Below are positions 8,017-15,223 of a stretch of DNA of 15,716 bases, in pieces (position 1 is the first letter of the stretch; each line of letters opens with the position of its first letter). The DNA is taken from NCBI GenBank assembly GCA_030620115.1, contig JAUXFG010000088.1, positions 1 through 15,716 of the forward strand, in the 5' to 3' direction. The stretch is from Candidatus Fermentibacterota bacterium (GTDB lineage: Bacteria > JAFGKV01). The notes below the pieces were generated by a model. That model searched no databases. It was not told where the DNA came from and saw only the letters and a program-made list of their open reading frames with translations. The position numbers were made by a program, and so were the translations under genes.

Positions 8017-9108
8017 AGAACACAATTCTACGAACACCTGCGGGGGCTTCGGGAGCGGCTGCGCGAGCTTGAGCAAGAGCTGGCAAGCCCGGCAACTGTA
8101 CAAGATCCATCCCGCTACAAGACAATAGGCCGCGAGCACTCTCGAGTACAGAGAATCGTCGGCGAGCTCGAAAAGATGGAAGCATTGGAGCAACGCCTTG
8201 CTGAGGCGAAGGAACTGGTTGCTGATAGTGACGAAGAGCTTGCTGCCCTTGCCGAGGAGGAAGTCGCCGAGCTGGCGCCAAAGGTCGAGGCCAAAAGAGA
8301 GGAGATGTTGCATCATCTTCTTCCCCCCGATCCTCATGAAAACAAGGATGCAATTCTCGAGATCCGTGCGGGAACCGGTGGGGATGAGGCGGCGCTTTTT
8401 GCGGCAGAACTCCTTCGTATGTATACGAAATACGCGGAGCGCAAGGGGTGGAAAATCGAGCGCCTCAACACCAATGCCACTGAACTTGGTGGGATCAAGG
8501 AAGTAGTATGTGCGCTTCACGGCTCTGAGGCCTATGGCATGATGCGCCATGAGAGCGGAGTGCATCGCGTGCAGAGAGTGCCGGTCACGGAGACACAAGG
8601 TCGGGTCCACACCTCCGCGGTGAGTGTGGCGATCCTTCCGGAAGCAGAAGAGGTGGATATTGACCTCGATCCCAAAGATCTCCGGATCGATGTGTACCGG
8701 TCAAGCGGCCCGGGCGGCCAGAGTGTCAACACCACCGATTCGGCCGTCAGAATCACGCATGTCCCTTCCGGTATCACGGTACAATGTCAAGATGAGAAAT
8801 CACAACATAAGAACAAATCAAAGGCACTGAAGGTTCTTCGTGCTAGATTGCTGGACAGTGCAATCCGCCAGCGAAACGAAGAGCTGGCACGGGAACGGCG
8901 GAGCCAAGTCGGCTCTGGCGATAGGAGTGCAAAGATACGCACATACAACTATCCACAGTCGCGGGTGACCGACCATCGTGTGGGATTGACCCTCTATAAG
9001 TTGGATCAAATTCTTGCCGGCGAGCTTGATCCCTTCATTGCCGCACTCCAAGCCCGCCATGCGGAGCAGCAACTGGCCTTATTAGAGCATGCTCGCCCAT
9101 GCACATGA
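8006..9108 (+). CDS. prfA: Peptide chain release factor 1, start codon unresolved
   Basis: RF1 reads UAA and UAG stop codons and releases the peptide. PVT at 8581-8589 (in [14 protein letters not shown]) is the RF1-type PxT tripeptide that reads the stop codon. GGQ at 8713-8721 is the catalytic loop. [15 protein letters not shown] and the C-terminal [22 protein letters not shown] are family hallmarks. The first in-frame ATG (8176) would give only 310 residues. RF1-like sequence ([20 protein letters not shown] and on) continues in frame back to about 8020, and the usual length of about 360 needs a start near 8011. No ATG, GTG or TTG exists in this frame between the stop TAA at 7999 and 8176. 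The listed 8006 is a GTG in another frame (GTG GGG TAA) that would need one added base or a one-base backward slip. A G-run at 7992-7998 could serve as its ribosome site. Identity is firm; the 5' end is not. Confidence 0.9.
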
Positions 9109-10010
9109 GATGGATTGACGCAGCGCGGCGCTTGACCCGCTTTCTGGATCCTGAAGGCAATACAGGAGCAGGAGTGAACGCGGCATGGAGACTCCTTGCC
9201 GATATAACCGGGAGGGAGTTGGAGAATATCCTTCCACGCAGGGTGCATGAAAAGATGCCCCCCGAGAGTGTTTGTCTCCTTCATAGTGCGCTGAATCGAC
9301 TCGCGGGAGGTGAGCCAGTTGCCTATGTGCTTGGCCGTGTTGGCTTTCACGACATAGAGGTTTCCGTGGACAAACGCGCGCTCATCCCAAGACCCGAGAC
9401 GGAGATGCTCGTGGAAGAGGTGATCGCCTGGTGTAGGCAGCGGCGTCTTCCGGCCCCCTGGATTCTTGATCTGGGAACGGGCACGGGATGTATTGCCAAG
9501 GCGCTCTCCAAGGCGATGCCAGCGTCGACAATTGTTGCCATTGATCGCGCCATGGAGACATTGGAGTTGGCCAAGGCGAATCTTCGTTTTGAGCGCACGG
9601 CGGGGAGCATACATATTGTGGCAAGTGATTGGCTGACCGCCCTGCGGCCTGGGCCGCACTTTGACGTGGTGGCAAGCAACCCGCCATATATCTCGTCCGA
9701 CCGCTTGGCCTCCCTGCCCTCTTCTGTGCGGGAGTGGGAGCCAGAAAGTGCCCTTGATGGCGGATGGCAAGGCATAGAGCAGCTCCAGGCGATTCTTTTC
9801 ACTGCTGCCACCCACATGAAACCCCAAGGCCTTCTGGCCATGGAAATAGGCCCCGAGCAGGCGGAGCACATGGGGAGAGTTCTCGAGAAGACCGACCTAG
9901 GCCATTATCGGATCGTCGATGATCTGGCCGGTCGTGCCAGAGTAGTCATGGCGGAGGGCCCTTGTGGGAGGTCGGGAAGAGGGGAGGAATCCGTATGCTG
10001 CGCAGCATGA
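9099..10010 (+). CDS. prmC: Release factor glutamine methyltransferase
   Basis: PrmC (HemK) uses S-adenosylmethionine to methylate the glutamine of the GGQ motif in RF1 and RF2, raising termination efficiency. The 303-residue protein has an N-terminal helical domain (about 1-75). Next comes the signature [14 protein letters not shown] (95-108) and the SAM-binding [10 protein letters not shown] (124-133). The NPPY motif at 194-197 holds the target glutamine. It overlaps the end of prfA by ten bases, so enzyme and substrate are translationally linked. An ATG two codons in (9105) is an alternative start, and no strong ribosome site decides. The last 18 or so residues, rich in Gly and Ser and ending CCAA, are encoded over the yicC ribosome site and look like non-conserved tail. 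Confidence 0.96.
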   Translation: MHMRWIDAARRLTRFLDPEGNTGAGVNAAWRLLADITGRELENILPRRVHEKMPPESVCLLHSALNRLAGGEPVAYVLGRVGFHDIEVSVDKRALIPRPETEMLVEEVIAWCRQRRLPAPWILDLGTGTGCIAKALSKAMPASTIVAIDRAMETLELAKANLRFERTAGSIHIVASDWLTALRPGPHFDVVASNPPYISSDRLASLPSSVREWEPESALDGGWQGIEQLQAILFTAATHMKPQGLLAMEIGPEQAEHMGRVLEKTDLGHYRIVDDLAGRARVVMAEGPCGRSGRGEESVCCAA

Positions 10011-10867
10011 CCGGGTTCGGAAGGGCGGCACGGATCGTGCACGGAGTAGCGGTAGAGGCGGAGCTGCGAAGCGTCAACTCCAGATTCCTTGACTTGTCGA
10101 TGCGTCTACCCCCTCGGTGGGAGTATATGGAGATCGAATACGGTCGATTGGTTCGCTCACGGCTTTCTCGGGGCAAAGTCACACTCACTTTGACTGTCAC
10201 AGGGAAGACACGAGGTTCGAATGCCGCGCTGAATCAGGCCCAGATGAGGGCTTATCTTCGTCAAGCGCGTCTATTGATACCGGGTCCTGATGGGAAACTC
10301 GATCCTTCGGCGGTGATGATGCTGCCGGGCCTTGCAGGGGGTTCCTCGCACGATCCGGAACGATTCCGCGATGTGTCGCTCCAAGTTGTTGAGAGAGCGC
10401 TGGGAGAACTGCTGATTTCACGGGAAGCTGAGGGCAAGGCTACACTGGAGGATCTTGATGCACATCTCCATGCCGCCGAAGAGACCCTCGAGGCAATAGA
10501 TCAACATACTCCAACGGTGGCTCGGAAGCTTGAGGAACGTCTCGAGATGTCTTGTGGACGACTCGGAGAAGGGGCGGATCTCCTCGTTGCTGACCGGGAA
10601 CGGATCAGCAAGGAAATCGCACTTCTCTTGGTTAAGGGCGACTATAGTGAAGAGATCACTCGCCTGAGAAGCCATATTTCGGCCTTTCAAGAGCGCGTGC
10701 AGAGAAAAGGAGCGCAGGGGAGATTTCTCGAGTTTCTCATTCAAGAGATGCAGCGGGAGCTGAGTACTCTCTCCAGCAAGAGCTCGCTCATCGAGGTGGT
10801 GAATCTTGCGCTCGAGGCGCGTTCCAGGGTTGAGAAGATGAAGGAACAGGTCGCCAATCTTGAGTGA
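9995..10867 (+). CDS. yicC: YicC family endoribonuclease
   Basis: The 290-residue length matches E. coli YicC (287). The N-terminus [13 protein letters not shown] is the family signature, followed by ELRSVNSRFLDLSMRLP. The C-terminal domain contains GRFLEFLIQEMQRELSTLSS (about 245-264), the other conserved block. YicC proteins are reported to act as endoribonucleases in RNA turnover; that role is taken from family knowledge. I chose the ATG at 9995 because GGAGG lies seven bases before it and because it starts the conserved signature. A GTG or ATG further upstream would only add a poorly conserved extension. It overlaps prmC by 16 bases and gmk by eight. yicC next to gmk is a widespread arrangement. 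Confidence 0.94.
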   Translation: MLRSMTGFGRAARIVHGVAVEAELRSVNSRFLDLSMRLPPRWEYMEIEYGRLVRSRLSRGKVTLTLTVTGKTRGSNAALNQAQMRAYLRQARLLIPGPDGKLDPSAVMMLPGLAGGSSHDPERFRDVSLQVVERALGELLISREAEGKATLEDLDAHLHAAEETLEAIDQHTPTVARKLEERLEMSCGRLGEGADLLVADRERISKEIALLLVKGDYSEEITRLRSHISAFQERVQRKGAQGRFLEFLIQEMQRELSTLSSKSSLIEVVNLALEARSRVEKMKEQVANLE

Positions 10868-11495
10868 GGGAGTTCTATTCCCCGTCGTGCTCTCGGCGGG
10901 ATCGGGAACGGGCAAGACAACCGTGGCACAGGAGCTCCAACGGGCGAACCCGGAGAGGTTCTGCATCTCCGTTTCCGCAACTACACGCCCGCCGCGAGGG
11001 AAGGAGCGGGATGGTGTCGACTATCATTTTTTTGATGAGGGGCAGTTTCTAAGTTTGGTCGACAGTGGCGGGTTCTTGGAATGGGCGGTGGTTCATGATC
11101 ACTACTATGGGACACCCAGAAGCGAGGTGGAACATGGTCTCAGTCGTGGGCGCATCGTGCTCCTTGATATTGACATTCAAGGTGGATGCGAGATCATGTC
11201 CACTCTTTCAGAGGCGGTGTCCATCTTTCTTCTGCCTCCGAATAAGGATGAGCTCATTCACAGGCTCCGCTCCCGGGGCACGGAGGATGAAGAGAAGATC
11301 AAGCTGAGGATACAGAATGCGCAATATGAGATAGAAAGGGGTATGGAGGCCTACGATTATTTGGTGGTCAACGATGTGTTGGAGGAATGTGTCTCCACCG
11401 TGACGGCAATCATCAAGGCGGAGCAAATGAAACGCTGGCGCATCGAAAAGAACAGTAGTTTGTATCGGGCTTTTCACGGAGGAATCAAACAGTGA
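10860..11495 (+). CDS. gmk: Guanylate kinase
   Basis: Gmk phosphorylates GMP to GDP with ATP, on the route to GTP. The 211-residue length is normal. Conserved parts include ATTRPPR (40-46), GVDYHFF (52-58), FLEWA (72-76), YYGTPR (82-87) and LLDIDIQG (101-108), which bind GMP and magnesium. The P-loop reads SAGSGTGKTT (12-21) instead of the usual SGPSGAGKST. It still satisfies the general [AG]-x4-GK[ST] rule, so activity is expected. The start is TTG at 10860, lying across the yicC stop, with only a loose CAGG upstream; coupling to yicC translation is likely. The end overlaps rpoZ as GTGA. Confidence 0.95.
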   Translation: MSEGVLFPVVLSAGSGTGKTTVAQELQRANPERFCISVSATTRPPRGKERDGVDYHFFDEGQFLSLVDSGGFLEWAVVHDHYYGTPRSEVEHGLSRGRIVLLDIDIQGGCEIMSTLSEAVSIFLLPPNKDELIHRLRSRGTEDEEKIKLRIQNAQYEIERGMEAYDYLVVNDVLEECVSTVTAIIKAEQMKRWRIEKNSSLYRAFHGGIKQ

Positions 11496-11722
11496 TTTTC
11501 CCCATTGATAGAATCTCAGAGCAATACAGGAATAAGTATGAAGCCATCATCGTTGCCGCGAAAGAGGCGAGAAGGATCAACGCCTTGCGGATGGCAGCGG
11601 GAGGTGCGCCCGAAGGGGCCGTCGAAGCGACGATGGAGGGACTTCGGAGGGCCACTGCCGGAGATGTGTCCTGGCGCTATACGGACAGATCTTCAAGGGG
11701 GATGAACCCTGAGAAGGAGTAG
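11492..11722 (+). CDS. rpoZ: RNA polymerase omega subunit
   Basis: This small 76-residue protein matches omega, which helps fold and hold the beta-prime subunit of RNA polymerase. The recognisable part is PIDRISEQYRNKYEAIIVAA followed by KEARRIN (residues 4-30), the conserved helix pair of the family. The C-terminal half is divergent. The start is GTG at 11492, inside the gmk stop, with GGAGG nine bases upstream. The position directly after gmk is the classic location for rpoZ and strengthens a call that would be weaker on sequence alone. In some bacteria omega contributes to a ppGpp-binding site; whether that holds here cannot be told. Confidence 0.88.
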   Translation: MIFPIDRISEQYRNKYEAIIVAAKEARRINALRMAAGGAPEGAVEATMEGLRRATAGDVSWRYTDRSSRGMNPEKE

Positions 11723-11741
11723 CCCTACTGCCACACAGCTT

Positions 11742-12437
11742 GTGGCGTATCTCAGACAGCTCCGTGATCTCGGCGAGGAGGAGCTCTTTTTCGACAAGCC
11801 CATGCTTCTGACGAGGGATCAGCCCATTTCCCCGGAGCCCGGCGACGCCGGTAGAGCGCTCCAGAGGATTGCGGATCAGATCAGGGAGTGCACCGCGTGC
11901 CCCCTGCACAGGACTCGACGAAACACGGTCCCCGGGGCCGGCAGCTATGCAAGCGGTCTTGTACTGGTTGGGGAAGCTCCAGGCGGGCAAGAAGATCAGC
12001 AGGGCTTTCCTTTTGTGGGTGTGAGCGGGAAATTGCTGAGACGCCTATTCCTTCTGGCGGGGATTCCCGACGATCAGTATTTCCTGCTGAATCTGGTCAA
12101 GTGCAGGCCACCGGGGAATCGAGACCCTGAGCCAGAGGAAGTGGAGGCTTGTAGGCGCTTCACCGAGGAGCAGATCAGGATCTTGCGGCCAAGACTGATT
12201 GTAGGTTTGGGCCGGTTTGCCGGCCGCTATCTGTTGAAAAGCGAGGGGTTGTCGCTTTGGCAGATGAGGGGAAAGGTTCACATGCGAAACGAGATCCCCG
12301 TCGTCGCCACATACCATCCCTCGGCCTTGCTCCACCAGGTGGCCACGCGACCGGACGCGTGGCGCGACATAAAGATGATACGTCGGACCGCGACGGAATT
12401 GGGGATTCTCTCTCCGAGACCCCAGAAGGATAGCTGA
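11742..12437 (+). CDS. Family 4 uracil-DNA glycosylase (iron-sulfur type)
   Basis: This enzyme removes uracil from DNA, starting base-excision repair of deaminated cytosine. Motif GEAPGGQEDQQGFPFVG (77-93) contains the family 4 active-site block, and YHPSALLH (191-198) is the second. Four cysteines suit a 4Fe-4S cluster: C50 and C53 in CTACPL, C121 in NLVKCRPPGNR, and C137. The 231-residue length is typical. GTG at 11742 is the only ATG, GTG or TTG in this frame after the stop at 11703, but it has no ribosome site at normal distance. A good AAGGAG (11714-11719) sits 22 bases upstream, so the true start may be an unusual codon nearer 11727, or translation may be coupled to rpoZ. dnaB begins two bases after its stop. 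Confidence 0.92.
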   Translation: MAYLRQLRDLGEEELFFDKPMLLTRDQPISPEPGDAGRALQRIADQIRECTACPLHRTRRNTVPGAGSYASGLVLVGEAPGGQEDQQGFPFVGVSGKLLRRLFLLAGIPDDQYFLLNLVKCRPPGNRDPEPEEVEACRRFTEEQIRILRPRLIVGLGRFAGRYLLKSEGLSLWQMRGKVHMRNEIPVVATYHPSALLHQVATRPDAWRDIKMIRRTATELGILSPRPQKDS

Positions 12438-12439
12438 TC

Positions 12440-13795
12440 ATGGCTGCGCAAAGAGCTCCAACAAGCCTGGTGCCGCCTCAAGCGCCTGAAGCGGAAATGG
12501 CGGTTCTCGGGGCGGTGATGTTGGATAATCAGGCGCTTCTGTCGGTCCGGGAGGTCATGGGGCCCGACGATTTCTATTCACCCGCCAACAAGATCATTTT
12601 CTCGACCATGCTCGATCTGGACGCCGCCGGAACCCCCATAGACCTGGTCACCGTTCAAGAAGCATTGCGCTCCTCCGGAAAGCTCGAGGGGGTCGGAGGC
12701 GTACTCTACCTCACCGAACTGCTCGAACGTGTGGCCACCGCCGCCAATGCTGATTATTACGCCAAGATTGCGGCTGAGAAGGCGAGGTTGCGTGACCTTA
12801 TCCGCGTGACCACGAGTCTCACGGCCCGATGCTATGAAGGGCCGGATGATGTTGAGCAGTTCATCGACGAGGCTGAGCAGTCCATCTATGACGTGGGCAG
12901 CACGGCTCGTCCAGGGCGCTTTCGGCCTCTGTCGGAGCTCGTCATCGAGACATGGGATGAGCTTGATGCCATCCATAGGGGAGATCGGAGCCGAGTTGGT
13001 CTCCTTACCGGCTTCAAGGTCCTGGATGGCATGTTGGGCGGTCTCCAGCCGGGCAACCTGATTATCGTGGCGGGAAGACCATCCATGGGAAAGACCGCAC
13101 TTGCCCTGGATGTTCTGAGATATGTGGCGCTTCGGGAGAAGGTGCCCTGCGCCCTGTTCAGCTTGGAGATGAGCCAGTTCGACATTGTGCAGCGGATACT
13201 CAGTGCAGAGGCCCGGGTGGACTCCCACAGCTTGCGCACTGGCCGACTGGGGAACCGTGGATGGGATTCGCTCACCCGCGTGGTTGGTGCGCTTTCCGAA
13301 GCTCCCGTCTGGGTTGACGATTCGGCCGCTCTCTCGATCATGGAGATCCGGGCGAAAGCCCGAAGGCTCAAGGCTGAGCATAATATCGGGGTCCTGATGG
13401 TGGACTACCTCCAACTGGTGTCGGGCGGCGGCAGGACCGAGTCACGGCAGATCGAAATCTCTGACATCTCCAGAGGCTTGAAAGCCCTGGCAAAGGAATT
13501 GGCAATACCGGTGGTTGCTTTGAGTCAGCTCAGTCGGAAGCCGGAGGAGCGGCATGGGAGCAAGCGCCCTCTGCTTTCCGACCTGCGGGAGTCCGGCGCC
13601 ATTGAACAGGATGCCGACGTGGTGCTCCTTATTTTTCGACCAGGGATGTATGACAAGGAGAAGGATGAGGAGGGGGCCACGGAACTCATTATCGCTAAAC
13701 AGAGAAATGGCCCCACAGGCGTTGTGCATCTCTTCTTTGAGAAAACCCACACCCGCTTCTATCCAGCCACATCCGAGACCGTGGAACCGTCTTGA
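12440..13795 (+). CDS. dnaB: Replicative DNA helicase DnaB
   Basis: DnaB is the hexameric helicase that unwinds DNA ahead of the replication fork and recruits primase. This 451-residue protein has the N-terminal domain starting PPQAPEAEMAVLGAVMLDN (12-30) and a linker near 150-185. The RecA-like core has Walker A GRPSMGKT (212-219), EMS (243-245), Walker B VLMVDYLQL (318-326), SRGLKALAKEL (344-354) and IIAKQRNGPTG (417-427) with the arginine-finger region. It is uninterrupted: no intein lies at the P-loop or elsewhere. ATG at 12440 has AAGGA nine bases upstream. The stop overlaps the radA start as TTGA. DnaB next to RadA links replication with fork repair. Confidence 0.98.
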   Translation: MAAQRAPTSLVPPQAPEAEMAVLGAVMLDNQALLSVREVMGPDDFYSPANKIIFSTMLDLDAAGTPIDLVTVQEALRSSGKLEGVGGVLYLTELLERVATAANADYYAKIAAEKARLRDLIRVTTSLTARCYEGPDDVEQFIDEAEQSIYDVGSTARPGRFRPLSELVIETWDELDAIHRGDRSRVGLLTGFKVLDGMLGGLQPGNLIIVAGRPSMGKTALALDVLRYVALREKVPCALFSLEMSQFDIVQRILSAEARVDSHSLRTGRLGNRGWDSLTRVVGALSEAPVWVDDSAALSIMEIRAKARRLKAEHNIGVLMVDYLQLVSGGGRTESRQIEISDISRGLKALAKELAIPVVALSQLSRKPEERHGSKRPLLSDLRESGAIEQDADVVLLIFRPGMYDKEKDEEGATELIIAKQRNGPTGVVHLFFEKTHTRFYPATSETVEPS

Positions 13796-15156
13796 CGAAA
13801 AAGAGAATCGTGTACCGCTGCGCAGAGTGCGGTTCGGAGAGCCTCAAGTGGCAAGGTCGCTGCCCGGAATGTGGTGAATGGAATTCCTATCGCGAGGAAA
13901 AGCACACAGAAAGCGCTTCCACCTTCACCGTACCGTCCGGTGGGCGCCCTCTCCTCTTGTCCGAGGTAGATATGGCCGAAGCACCGCGGTTCGGCTCAGG
14001 ATCAACTGAGCTTGATAGGGTGTTGGGAAGCGGTGTGGTGCCTGGGTCGCTTGTGCTTCTCGGGGGAGATCCGGGCATCGGGAAGTCAACGCTGCTTCTT
14101 CAGACCGCTGCAAAGGTTGCCTCCACAGGCAAGAAGGTCCTCTATGCCACCGCGGAAGAGAGCAGCCACCAGATCAAGATCCGGGCGTCTCGACTGGGCA
14201 TCTCCACCACCGATATGCTGGTCATGGCAAACAATGATATCGAGGAGGTGGAAAGGGCGGCTGAAGAGCTTTCCCCTCACTTCCTGGTTGCTGATTCCAT
14301 CCAAGCCTTGTATCTGCCCTCTCTTCCTGGGGTGCCGGGAACGGTATCCCAGGTTCGACAATGTACTTCGCTCCTCATGGCAATGGCAAAACTCAAAGGA
14401 ATTGCCACGTTTCTGGTGGGACACGTCACCAAGGAAGGCTCTCTGGCCGGTCCTCGTGTGTTGGAACATATGGTGGACACGGTACTCTATTTCGAAGGCG
14501 ATCGGTATCAGAGCTTCAGGGTTCTTCGGGCCACCAAAAACCGTTTCGGATCGACCAATGAGATTGGTGTTTTTGAGATGAAAGATGTCGGTCTTGTTGA
14601 TGTGGATGATCCTTCTCGTTTTTTTGTGGAGGAGCATGCCAATCCGGTCTCAGGGAGCGCGCTGGTGGCCACGGTGGAAGGAACGCGGGTCATTATCCTG
14701 GAGGTACAGGCACTGGTTTGTCCCACGGTGTATCCGGCGCCCCAGCGGGTGTGCACAGGGATGGAACGGCAACGGCTCGCGCTTCTGCTGGCAGTGCTGG
14801 AGAGACGGGCAGGCGTGCGGACAAGCAGCAGCGATGTGTTTGTGAATGTGGTGGGAGGCGCCCGCCTTGTGGAGCCCGCTTCCGACCTGGGCATAGCCCT
14901 TGCGGTGGCTTCTGCGGTGACCGATCGGCCGCTCCCCGAGGGGACGGCCTGCGCGGGTGAGATCGGGCTTGCCGGTGAGATACGGCGAGTCACGCATATC
15001 GAGAATCGTCTGAAGGAGGCGGCGAAGCTTGGCCTCAGCGGGTTCATCCTCTCATCCCGGCATAAGAAAGTCACGCCTCCCCAAGGCTTGGAGCTTGTCC
15101 CCGTGGGGAGTTTGTTTGAAGCGTTGAAGAGGATGGGCTCACGGGAAGTCCGGTAA
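13792..15156 (+). CDS. radA: DNA repair protein RadA (Sms)
   Basis: RadA is a RecA-related, DnaB-like ATPase that helps branch migration and processing of recombination intermediates. The 454 residues are in normal order. An N-terminal zinc finger has C10, C13, C24 and C27 (YRCAECG and GRCPECGEW). Walker A is GGDPGIGKST (91-100). The RadA-specific KNRFG is at 249-253. A C-terminal Lon-protease-like domain contains GGARLVEPASDLGIALAVAS, without the catalytic role seen in Lon. The start is TTG at 13792, giving MTKKRIVYRC, and overlaps the dnaB stop by four bases. The upstream GTGGAA is a weak ribosome site, so coupling to dnaB translation is likely. Confidence 0.97.
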   Translation: MTKKRIVYRCAECGSESLKWQGRCPECGEWNSYREEKHTESASTFTVPSGGRPLLLSEVDMAEAPRFGSGSTELDRVLGSGVVPGSLVLLGGDPGIGKSTLLLQTAAKVASTGKKVLYATAEESSHQIKIRASRLGISTTDMLVMANNDIEEVERAAEELSPHFLVADSIQALYLPSLPGVPGTVSQVRQCTSLLMAMAKLKGIATFLVGHVTKEGSLAGPRVLEHMVDTVLYFEGDRYQSFRVLRATKNRFGSTNEIGVFEMKDVGLVDVDDPSRFFVEEHANPVSGSALVATVEGTRVIILEVQALVCPTVYPAPQRVCTGMERQRLALLLAVLERRAGVRTSSSDVFVNVVGGARLVEPASDLGIALAVASAVTDRPLPEGTACAGEIGLAGEIRRVTHIENRLKEAAKLGLSGFILSSRHKKVTPPQGLELVPVGSLFEALKRMGSREVR

Positions 15157-15164
15157 ATCCGTTG

Positions 15165-15198
15165 GTCGATTCGCAATCGGCGGTCGACCTTGGTGTTT
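15165..15198 (+). terminator. Weak hairpin between radA and hflK, possible terminator or attenuator
   Basis: GTCGATT (15165-15171), loop CGC and AATCGGC (15175-15181) form a seven-base-pair stem with one G-U pair. GGTCGA (15164-15169) can instead pair with TCGACC (15184-15189), so two folds exclude each other. Only GTTTTC follows, about 14 bases after the first stem, so as an intrinsic terminator it is poor. It could mark the operon boundary before hflK. Confidence 0.3.
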
Positions 15199-15223
15199 TC
15201 TGATTCATAGCAGGAGGTTTTGA

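Noticed and set aside
7840-8610. Long open frame of 256 codons on the minus strand opposite rpmE and prfA
   Set aside because: It is antisense to clear L31 and RF1 sequence, has no recognisable domain and reflects GC-rich codon bias on the opposite strand.
8176-9108. prfA as a genuinely short 310-residue RF1 starting at ATG 8176
   Set aside because: Upstream codons in the same frame align with the normal RF1 N-terminal helices, so the short reading is most likely an artefact of the missing start codon.
9006-9869. Minus-strand open frame of 287 codons opposite prmC
   Set aside because: The plus strand carries all PrmC motifs; the antisense product has no family features.
12578-13414. Minus-strand open frame of 278 codons opposite dnaB
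   Set aside because: It is a shadow of DnaB with no domain and no ribosome site tied to a family start.
12440-15156. Intein or insertion in dnaB or radA, common sites for inteins
   Set aside because: Both proteins are of normal length and their P-loops and flanking motifs are continuous.
14508-15176. Minus-strand open frame of 222 codons opposite radA
   Set aside because: It mirrors RadA coding sequence; the product is Ser/Thr/Arg-rich with no motifs.
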